The notes beneath the pieces were generated by a model that saw only the letters and a list, made by a program, of their open reading frames with translations, made no database searches and was not told the origin of the DNA. From the NCBI GenBank assembly GCA_052117605.1, contig JBQKIT010000001.1: DNA of 64,000 nt; one strand, given 5' to 3'. Each line of letters opens with the position of its first letter. Position 1 is the stretch's first letter. Positions 51,744 to 58,621 of the stretch are shown here, piece after piece. This stretch comes from CAG-791 sp000431495 (GTDB lineage Bacteria; Bacillota; Clostridia; Lachnospirales; Lachnospiraceae). A program made the position numbers and the translations under genes.

Positions 51744-52573
51744 TTAGCTTTTGACTTAAGTCTGCTGAGCTTGCGATGAGGTTGCGAAGCAAGCGAATCC
51801 TTGCGAAGCAAAAAACCACCCGCTATGCGGGTGTGAGTAAAAAGTTATACATAAAAATCACCTTTCCGTACAATAGAGGTGCTCAAGCCACTATTGAAGA
51901 AAGGAAAGGTGATTTTATGCCGAAGGCAAATAGCGCAGCACATACCAAATGGACATGCAAATACCATATTGTCTTCACGCCAAAGTATAGGCGAAAGATA
52001 ATTTACAATCAATATAAAGCAGATCTGGCCAGGATACTGCATGATTTATGTGCCTATAAGGGAGTGGAGATTTTGGAAGGACACTTGATGCCAGATCATG
52101 TACATATGCTTTTGAGTATACCGCCGAAACTCAGTGTGTCATCGTTTATGGGATATCTGAAGGGAAAAAGTTCACTGATGATGTTCGACAGACATGGAAA
52201 CTTGAAATACAAGTTTGGAAACAGACACTTCTGGTCAGATGGGTATTATGTAAGTACGGTTGGATTGAACGATGCAACGATAAAGAAGTACATACGGGAT
52301 CAGGAGAGAGCAGATATCCTGAAGGATAAAATGAGTGTAAGGGAATACGAGGATCCTTTCGGGGCGCAGCCTGGAAAGGATCCAAAGATAAACAGATAAG
52401 AGAGCTCCTTTAGGAGCAGTCAGGAGATAAAAGCAAGTTGGCTTGAGCGGAGCCCGAGGGAGCGAAAGCGACCAAGGGCCATTAAAGCGAAAGCCAGCGC
52501 CTTTAGGCGCTGGCTAGTAACGCGGGCTTATAGCCCGCATCCCGAACCACCCGTTTTACGGGTGGAGGCGATT
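51744..52573 (+). mobile_element. IS200/IS605-family insertion sequence
   Basis: Comparison with the uninterrupted copy in module B (TTTTTGTT followed directly by GCTGTTTATT at about 50500) shows the insertion between TTTTTGTT and GCTGTTTATT, about 830 bases. Sub-terminal hairpins CACCCGC-TAT-GCGGGTG (left) and CACCCG-TTTTA-CGGGTG (right) are typical of IS200. It encodes only the TnpA transposase. The right part (52400-52573) also has hairpins GCCAGCGCC/GGCGCTGGC and GCGGGC/GCCCGC. Confidence 0.82.
51917..52399 (+). CDS. tnpA: IS200 TnpA transposase (HUH, Y1 type)
   Basis: 160 residues from the ATG at 51917 (GGAAAGG upstream). The HUH pair is His61 and His63 in PDHVHMLLSIPP. The catalytic Tyr125 is in IKKYIRDQE. 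It begins MPKANSAAHTKWTCKYHIVFTPKYRRKIIY, a standard IS200 start. It cuts and rejoins single-stranded DNA at the terminal hairpins. Intact length suggests activity. Confidence 0.95.
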   Translation: MPKANSAAHTKWTCKYHIVFTPKYRRKIIYNQYKADLARILHDLCAYKGVEILEGHLMPDHVHMLLSIPPKLSVSSFMGYLKGKSSLMMFDRHGNLKYKFGNRHFWSDGYYVSTVGLNDATIKKYIRDQERADILKDKMSVREYEDPFGAQPGKDPKINR

Positions 52574-52720
52574 GCTGTTTATTGCCGTTCATTATTTCTG
52601 AATGGAATGGAAGCGTTTTTTGCCTGGTTCAGTGAAGAATGAAAATGTTTCCTTTGAGGTACTCTGTTTTGGTACAATATAGGAGCATAGCGGGGGCCCG
52701 GAGAGAAAGCTGAGGGAAAC

Positions 52721-53596
52721 ATGGCAGAGAAAGATGTTACCGAGAAACTGCTGGCAGATTATAATGATGTATTCGCTGATATTGTGAACGTGTTGCTTTT
52801 TGATGGAAAACAAATCGTAGCGGCAGATAATCTGGAAACGGTGAAGGATCGGAGTCAGTACAAAGCCGACGGAAGAATTCATGAGCAGGAACGAGATGTG
52901 TCCAAGCTGCTGAAAAGCGGCAAGACAACAATTACGCTGTTTGGCTTTGAACACCAGACGGCAACCGAAAAATTCATGCCGGTGCGGCAGATTGGCTATG
53001 ATGGACAATCGTACCGTGCACAGCTCCTGCATGAGAATCCGGACCACATTTATCCGGTGATCACATTGGTTTTGTACTTCGGCACAACGCCCTGGAATTA
53101 CAGCCATCATCTGACGGATCTGATGGATATACCGGAAGGGTTTGAGCCGTATGTCAGTGATTACGAGATGAAGAATCTTTATGAAATTGCTTTTCTGACA
53201 CCGGAGAAGGTGAAGCTGTTTCGGAGCGATTTCCGATATGTTGCAGACTATCTGGTCCAGAAACGGATGACGAATGATTACAAGCCGAGCGCGGATCTTT
53301 TGCAGCACGTGGATGAAACATTAAAATTGATGTCAGTTCTGACGGATGACCGGAGATTTGAAGAGGTCATACAGGAGCTGCCGAGAAAGGGAGGTACCAG
53401 TATGTGCACAGTGTTAGACAAGGTTGAGAATAAGGGCAGAGAAGAGGGAAAACTGGAAGGACTTGCACAGGGAAAGCTGGAAGGGATGATTCAGGTCTAT
53501 TATAAGGAACTGCATTATTCTACAGATCAGATTGCTGAGAAACTGGACGCTCCGGTGGACCAGATTCAGGAAATCATCCGTAAGCTTACGAAGTGA
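52721..53596 (+). CDS. Rpn-family nuclease, copy 2
   Basis: 291 residues, nearly identical to copy 1 (50665) through the nuclease domain, including the promoter and ribosome binding site DNA (GAGCATAGCGGGGG then GAGGGAAAC). It differs in the tail: copy 1 has NKGKLEGMIQ, here NKGREEGKLEGLAQGKLEGMIQ, an added repeat unit EGKLEGLAQGKL. Copy 2 follows the IS200 in module C. The conserved second half has Glu/Lys-rich short repeats that could form a coiled coil. Confidence 0.8.
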   Translation: MAEKDVTEKLLADYNDVFADIVNVLLFDGKQIVAADNLETVKDRSQYKADGRIHEQERDVSKLLKSGKTTITLFGFEHQTATEKFMPVRQIGYDGQSYRAQLLHENPDHIYPVITLVLYFGTTPWNYSHHLTDLMDIPEGFEPYVSDYEMKNLYEIAFLTPEKVKLFRSDFRYVADYLVQKRMTNDYKPSADLLQHVDETLKLMSVLTDDRRFEEVIQELPRKGGTSMCTVLDKVENKGREEGKLEGLAQGKLEGMIQVYYKELHYSTDQIAEKLDAPVDQIQEIIRKLTK

Positions 53597-53654
53597 TTGT
53601 GAAGACATTAAGAAGCTGAGTATCCATGGCATAAACACTCTTTTGGTGACGTTG

Positions 53655-53678
53655 CGGCTCCGGAGAAATCCGGAGCCG
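53655..53678 (+). terminator. Hairpin after rpn copy 2
   Basis: CGGCTCCGG/CCGGAGCCG, a perfect version of the hairpin after copy 1. The DNA after it changes directly into the middle of a third rpn gene. Confidence 0.6.
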
Positions 53679-53691
53679 TAATAGGCCTGAA

Positions 53692-54131
53692 AAATCTCTA
53701 CGAAATTGCTTTTCTGACACCGGAGAAGGTGAAGCTGTTTCGGAGCGATTTCCGATATGTTGCAGACTATCTGGTCCAGAAACGGATGACGAATGATCAC
53801 ACACAAGCCGAGCGCGGATCTTTTGCAGCACGTGGATGAAACATTAAAATTGATGTCAGTTCTGGCGGATGACCGGAGATTTGAAGAGGTCATACAGGAG
53901 CTGCCGGGAAAGGGAGGTACCAGTATGTGCACAGTATTGGACAAGGTTGAGAATAAGGGCAGAGAAGAAGGACTTGCACAGGGAAAACTGGAAGGACTTG
54001 CGCAGGGAAAGCTGGAAGGGATGATTCAGGTCTATTACACGAAGCTGCATTATTCCGCAGATCAGATTTCCAGAGAGTTGGGAGCTCCGGAGGATCAGAT
54101 TCAGGAAATCATCCGCAAGCTTACAAAGTGA
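53692..54131 (+). pseudogene. Rpn-family gene, 5'-truncated and frameshifted, copy 3
   Basis: The DNA matches copies 1 and 2 from the stretch LYEIAFLTPEKVKLF to the end. The first half of the gene is missing. A four-base addition (GATTACAAG becomes GATCACACACAAG) near 53795 shifts the frame; after it, KPSADLLQHVDETLKLM is restored by an ATG-like frame from 53793. The tail repeat is longest here (NKGREEGLAQGKLEGLAQGKLEGMIQ). No ribosome binding site of its own. Confidence 0.8.
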
Positions 54132-54161
54132 TTGTGAAGACATTAAGAGGCAGAGTATTAT

Positions 54162-54178
54162 GTTCGAGCCTCGTCTGT
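54162..54178 (+). repeat. att site 4 (attR, right end of the island)
   Basis: GTTCGAGCCTCGTCTGT is identical over 17 bases to the copy in tRNA-Gly. Unlike sites 2 and 3 it is not followed by the CGCTCTGTG hairpin DNA, and chromosomal DNA with the GH42 gene begins at once. It therefore marks the right border. Confidence 0.82.
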
Positions 54179-54203
54179 AAATGATTTTGTTAAGAGGTAA
54201 AAT

Positions 54204-56261
54204 ATGAGCTATTTGTTAAACGGTGATCGAATCATTATGGGCACGGATTATTATCCGGAGCACTGGGACAGGAGCATGTGGGAAGAGGATCTGGAGCGCA
54301 TGCTGGAAACAGGAATTGAGGTGATCCGGATTGCGGAGTTTGCGTGGAACAAATTCGAGCCCCGGGAGGGAGAATATACATGGGATTTCTTTGATGAATT
54401 TCTGGACCTGTGTGAGAAAAAGGGAATGCGGGTGATTTTCTGCACGCCCACCGCAACTCCGCCCGCATGGATGACGGATCGGTATCCGGAGGTTCTGAAT
54501 GCGAGGCAGGACGGCGTTTTGTACCGGCATGGTGCAAGGCGGCATTACAATTATAACTCGCTGATTTATCAAAGATTCACCAGAGAATTGACGGAACGGT
54601 TGGGGGAGCACTATGCAAAGCATCCGGCAATCATCGGATGGCAGCTTGACAATGAGATCAACTGTGAAATGAATGAGTTCTACTCCGATAGCGACACGAT
54701 TGCGTTCCGGGAATTTCTGAAGAAGAAATACGGAACCATTGAGGCACTGAACGCCGCCTGGGGAACCGCCTTCTGGAATCAGACCTATACGTCCTGGGGG
54801 GAGGTATACGTTCCGCGCACCACTCTCAGCAACAACACAAATCCGCATGAGGTACTGGATTACAAGCGCTTTGTGTCCGACAGTGCCTGCAGGTGGGCGA
54901 AGCTGCAGAGCGATATCCTGCGAAAATATATCAAGCCCGGAGATTTTATCACTACCAATGGCCTGTTCGGTGATCTGGATAATCATCGAATGACGAGCGA
55001 AAGCCTGGATTTCATGACCTATGACTCCTATCCGAACATGGCGTATGGTCTGAATTCCCATTTCATCGAAAGGAACGAATTAAAGGACCGGATGTGGTGC
55101 ATGAATCTGGATGAGGTGCGGTCTCTTCAGGGAATCTTTGGCATTATGGAGCAGCAGTCCGGGGCGAACGGATGGAATACCGGAATGGAGGCTCCGACAC
55201 CCCGCCCCGGCCAGATTACACTCTGGACCATGCAGAGCATCGCGCACGGCGCGGATTACATCGGTTATTTCCGGTGGAGAACCTGCACGATGGGAACGGA
55301 AATATACTGGCATGGCATTCTGGATTACAGCAGCCGTGAGAACCGGAGAATCCGCGAAATCCGCGAAATTCACAGAAAATTCGAGGCCATTTCGGAGCTT
55401 GCCGGTTCGGAATATGAAGCGAAGATCGGCATTGTCGAAACCTATGACAACAAGTTTGACGCAGAGCTTGATGTATGGCATGGGAATATCGAGAATACCA
55501 GCAGAATGGGGCTTTACACCGCTTCTCAGATGACGCATACTCCGGTTGACTTTGTATACCTTCGCAGGGAATCGACCGTGGAGGATCTGAGGCGGTACCG
55601 TGTTTTGTTCTATCCGCATGCGCTCCTTCTGGATGAGCAGCAGACGGCGGTTCTGGCAGAATATGTTTCGCAGGGCGGAGTGCTTGTTCTTGGGTGCCGT
55701 GCCGGGATGAAGAATGAAAACGGAAGATGCGTGCAGGAGAACCTTCCCGGACTTGCAAGGGAGCTTGCCGGTGCGGAGGTTGCGGAATTTACCCTTGTTG
55801 CGGCAGAAGAGGCGCCGGTCTATGCGGACTGGGACGGTGAAATGGTGGAAGCTGCTGTCTTCAATGATGAGCTGGAAGCAAAAGAAGACACAAAGGTGCT
55901 CGCTTTGTATGCAAACAGCTATTATAAAGGCGTGCCTGCGTTGACGGAGCATTTGTTTGGAAAGGGAAGGGTCCTTTATTTCGGCGGCGCATTTACGGAA
56001 AAGACCGCAGAGGTGTTCTTCCGGAAGCTTGGTGTAGAGTCGCCGTATGAAGCTGTTGTTGAGCTTCCGAAGGAATGCGAAATTGCGGTTCGTGTGAAGA
56101 ATGGAGCGAAGTATTTCTTCGTATTGAACTACAGCAAGGAGAATCAGGCAATCCGGCTGAAGGAGACGATGAAGAATCTTTATACCGGAGAGTCTCTGTA
56201 CGGCGAGGTGACTCTTGCCGGGTACGAGACACTTGTGCTGAAAACAGAAGAAAGAGCGTAA
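54204..56261 (+). CDS. Beta-galactosidase, glycoside hydrolase family 42
   Basis: 685 residues, close to the family norm. It starts GDRIIMGTDYYPEHWDRSMWEEDLERM, a GH42 signature, with the acid/base Glu151 in WQLDNEINCE and the nucleophile Glu316 in MEQQSGANGW. A beta-sandwich domain fills the C-terminus (~620-685). It releases galactose from lactose or plant/host galactosides in the cytoplasm. The start is 26 bases after the island border, with TTAAGAGG before the ATG. The island insertion may have separated it from its former promoter. An AraC remnant follows on the other strand. Confidence 0.93.
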   Translation: MSYLLNGDRIIMGTDYYPEHWDRSMWEEDLERMLETGIEVIRIAEFAWNKFEPREGEYTWDFFDEFLDLCEKKGMRVIFCTPTATPPAWMTDRYPEVLNARQDGVLYRHGARRHYNYNSLIYQRFTRELTERLGEHYAKHPAIIGWQLDNEINCEMNEFYSDSDTIAFREFLKKKYGTIEALNAAWGTAFWNQTYTSWGEVYVPRTTLSNNTNPHEVLDYKRFVSDSACRWAKLQSDILRKYIKPGDFITTNGLFGDLDNHRMTSESLDFMTYDSYPNMAYGLNSHFIERNELKDRMWCMNLDEVRSLQGIFGIMEQQSGANGWNTGMEAPTPRPGQITLWTMQSIAHGADYIGYFRWRTCTMGTEIYWHGILDYSSRENRRIREIREIHRKFEAISELAGSEYEAKIGIVETYDNKFDAELDVWHGNIENTSRMGLYTASQMTHTPVDFVYLRRESTVEDLRRYRVLFYPHALLLDEQQTAVLAEYVSQGGVLVLGCRAGMKNENGRCVQENLPGLARELAGAEVAEFTLVAAEEAPVYADWDGEMVEAAVFNDELEAKEDTKVLALYANSYYKGVPALTEHLFGKGRVLYFGGAFTEKTAEVFFRKLGVESPYEAVVELPKECEIAVRVKNGAKYFFVLNYSKENQAIRLKETMKNLYTGESLYGEVTLAGYETLVLKTEERA

Positions 56262-56275
56262 AAGCCTTCTGTGCT

Positions 56276-56401
56276 TTATTCCGTCTGTTGATCCGAGGAT
56301 TTGCTCAACCTGCGGTAACTGCTGGGAGAAACCTCTGCTATCTTTTTGAAGGCCTGAGAAAAATAGCTGGAGGAGGCAAACGAGATCAAGTGGTATAACA
56401 T
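56276..56401 (-). pseudogene. Remnant of an AraC-family regulator (last ~41 residues)
   Basis: The minus-strand frame reads ISFASSSYFSQAFKKIAEVSPSSYRRL, the recognition helix and end of an AraC HTH domain. The rest of the protein is absent upstream (56402 onward). It probably was the regulator of the beta-galactosidase. The remaining gap to 56515 shows only a ribosome binding site for the next gene. Confidence 0.8.
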
Positions 56402-56515
56402 TTCAATTGCGGACTGACATCGCACTGTACTTTCGGCAATAAAAAGTCGTATGATAGCTGCGTGGCGGAATCAAGCTACAGCAATATCTACACGATAACC
56501 GGAAGGAACAGATTC

Positions 56516-57856
56516 ATGTCAGTGAAATCAGAAGAATATTTAATCAACGATGCGCCGCTGAAGGCGCTGACCATTTTTGCACTGCCGATGATCATCGGCA
56601 GTTTTTTTCAGCAGGTTTATAACATGGCCGATTCCATCATCGTCGGGCAGTATGTCGGCTCTGCGGCGCTTGCTGCAGTCGGTGCCTGTGCGGCCCTGAC
56701 GAATGTCTTCATCTGTGTGGCGCTTGGAGCAGGTGTCGGTGCGGGCGTGCTCGTGAGCCGGGCCTTTGGCGCACGCAGCTACAATAAGATGAAGACAATT
56801 GTGTCGACCTCGCTCATCAGCTTTCTGGTTCTTGGCGCGATACTCGGCGCACTTGGCTTGGCACTTTCCAGGCCGATGATGGGGCTTTTGCAGACACCGG
56901 CGGACATCATTGAAATTGCGGTGCTGTATCTTCGGGTCTATTTTCTTGGTTTTCCGTTCCTTTTTATGTACAACATCCTGTCCAGCATGTTCACTTCCAT
57001 CGGGGAATCGAGGATTCCACTTGCACTTCTGATCTTTTCCTCCATATTGAATATTGTTATGGACCTCTGGATGGTGGCAGTTCTTGGCATGGGCGTTTAT
57101 GGTGCGGCCCTTGCGACTCTGATTTCGCAGGGCATTTCTGCTGTTTTCTCGCTTCTGATCTTCCTTCGAAGGATGCGCCGGTATCCGGGGCGATTCGCCT
57201 GGTTTGACCGGCAGGAGCTTGGCTCCATGCTTACCATCGCAGTGCCCTCCGTCCTTCAGCAGTCCACCGTATCGATTGGGATGATGATTGTGCAGGCGGT
57301 TGTAAACCCCTTTGGCACGCAGGCACTCGCCGGTTACTCTGCGACGATGCGAGTGGAAAATGTTTTCTCACTGATCTTTGTGTCCATCGGAAATGCAGTG
57401 TCTCCGTATGTTTCGCAGAATCTCGGGGCAAAGAAAACCGAACGGGTGCGCAAGGGCTACCGCGCGGCGCTCCTGCTCGATGTTTTCTTTGCGCTGCTTG
57501 CATTTCTGATCATCGAAACGCTGCACACGCAGATTGCAGCATTATTTCTGGGCAAGGACGGCACAACGCTCGCCTATCAGGTGTCCGGCGATTACATGAA
57601 ATGGCTTGGGTATTTCTTCCTTTTCATGGGAATCAAAATGGCGACCGACGGCGTTCTCCGCGGTCTGGGCATCATGAAACCGTTCCTTCTTGCGAATATG
57701 GTGAATCTCGGCATCCGCCTGTCGGTTGCACTGATTCTTGCACCGCGCTATGGCATTGCCTTTGTGTGGCTTGCTGTTCCGGCAGGCTGGCTTGCTAATT
57801 TTCTGATTTCATACACCGCGCTTCAGAAAAAATGGCCGTGGGAAGCACTTGAGTAG
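56516..57856 (+). CDS. MATE-family efflux transporter
   Basis: 446 residues from the ATG at 56516 (GGAAGGAA upstream). Twelve helices; LTIFALPMIIGSFFQQVYNMADSIIVGQYVGSAALAAVGA is the typical start and helix 7 (MLTIAVPSVLQQSTVSIGMMIVQAVVNPFG) starts the second half. It is not closely similar to the MATE protein at 26007; this one is of the bacterial NorM/DinF-related type with the VGQ motif. Substrate unknown. Ends before a strong terminator. Confidence 0.92.
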   Translation: MSVKSEEYLINDAPLKALTIFALPMIIGSFFQQVYNMADSIIVGQYVGSAALAAVGACAALTNVFICVALGAGVGAGVLVSRAFGARSYNKMKTIVSTSLISFLVLGAILGALGLALSRPMMGLLQTPADIIEIAVLYLRVYFLGFPFLFMYNILSSMFTSIGESRIPLALLIFSSILNIVMDLWMVAVLGMGVYGAALATLISQGISAVFSLLIFLRRMRRYPGRFAWFDRQELGSMLTIAVPSVLQQSTVSIGMMIVQAVVNPFGTQALAGYSATMRVENVFSLIFVSIGNAVSPYVSQNLGAKKTERVRKGYRAALLLDVFFALLAFLIIETLHTQIAALFLGKDGTTLAYQVSGDYMKWLGYFFLFMGIKMATDGVLRGLGIMKPFLLANMVNLGIRLSVALILAPRYGIAFVWLAVPAGWLANFLISYTALQKKWPWEALE

Positions 57857-57915
57857 TTTGTCGTGTCGAACGGCATCTGAAGAGCGGCCGGCGAGATGGC
57901 ATATTGGAAAAGTAA

Positions 57916-57959
57916 GAGACAGGTACCATGCAGAAAGCATGGTACCTGTCTCGTTTTCT
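57916..57959 (+). terminator. Terminator of the MATE gene
   Basis: A perfect 16-base stem (GAGACAGGTACCATGC with GCATGGTACCTGTCTC) around AGAAA, followed by GTTTTCTT. It is symmetrical and lies between converging genes. Confidence 0.92.
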
Positions 57960-58014
57960 TAAACGGATGCGCCCTGCGGCGCACACTTTTTTCGCGATGT
58001 GAAACGTGGAACGG

Positions 58015-58590
58015 TTACAGAAGCGCCTCATCATAGATCGCACGCTGGCCGCCGACATATTTGGGCCGGCGTCTTGCACAGAGGATGGATGCCTCGCCGA
58101 TCCGGTCTATGGAGATGCGGACCGGAACAACAACCGGATGAATGTGCATGCCGATGAGCGTCCCGCCGATGTCGATTCCGGCATCGGCGCGGGCAGAGAG
58201 GCTCTCCACAAGAACCGGATCTGCCATTCTGTTCCAGGTGACGGAGGCAAAGGCTCCGCCTGCGTGGTTGGGCTGCGGAATGGCATTGACCTGTTCGAGG
58301 TCATAGCGCTCCAGAACGGTCCGTTCGACAACGAGTGCCCGGTTTAAGTGCTCACAGCACTGAGCGGCAAGGAAGACGCCGCGCTCCTTCATCTCGGAGG
58401 CGATCCCCTCATACAGGGCTCCTGCAACATCCATGCTGGTGTGAGTGCCGATCCTCTCACCGAGGACCTCGCTGGAGGAGCAGCCTACGACAAACAGAGC
58501 ACCCGGCCGCAGATGCGCGGCATCGCAGAGCTCTGCGACAGCCTGCTGCGCCTGTTTCCTGATTTGACCAAGCTGCGGATTTTGTTCCAT
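58015..58590 (-). CDS. DUF436/TIGR01440 (YwlG-like) protein
   Basis: 191 residues from the ATG at 58590, AGGAGA 8 bases upstream. It contains LFVVGCSSSEVLGERIGTHTSMDVA, AAQCCEHLNRALVVE, PQPNHAGGAFASVTW and GIDIGGTLIGMHIHPVVVPV, all hallmarks of DUF436. The family has a thioredoxin-unrelated fold and conserved Cys, His and Glu. Its function is unknown. It is transcribed after the GH3 gene (31 bases downstream) and may share a transcript. Confidence 0.92.
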   Translation of the reverse strand: MEQNPQLGQIRKQAQQAVAELCDAAHLRPGALFVVGCSSSEVLGERIGTHTSMDVAGALYEGIASEMKERGVFLAAQCCEHLNRALVVERTVLERYDLEQVNAIPQPNHAGGAFASVTWNRMADPVLVESLSARADAGIDIGGTLIGMHIHPVVVPVRISIDRIGEASILCARRRPKYVGGQRAIYDEALL

Positions 58591-58621
58591 GGAGATCTCT
58601 CCTTTCCCATCTGATGATTCT

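Larger units (their letters stand above)
33404..54178. mobile_element. tRNA-Gly-integrated composite genomic island (IME plus two integrase-less modules)
   Basis: Direct repeats of the tRNA 3' segment bound the island (33404-33420 and 54162-54178, 17 of 17 identical), with two more internal copies at 50444 and 51678. Module A, 33404-50443, encodes a tyrosine integrase next to the tRNA, a Rep_trans-type initiator, a coupling protein, a serine recombinase and a relaxase operon. It has no visible type IV secretion channel, so it is mobilizable rather than self-transferring. Modules B (50444-51677) and C (51678-54161) have no integrase and carry Rpn-family genes. The arrangement is that of tandem accretion of elements at one attachment site. 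Confidence 0.82.

Noticed and set aside
53600..54131. The third rpn copy as a separate working gene
   Set aside because: The first half of the gene is missing and a four-base addition shifts the frame; only a tail fragment could be made.
50444..54178. A CRISPR array based on the repeated segments
   Set aside because: The repeats are tRNA-derived att copies more than 1 kb apart with genes between them, not short repeats with spacers. No CRISPR array is seen in the window.
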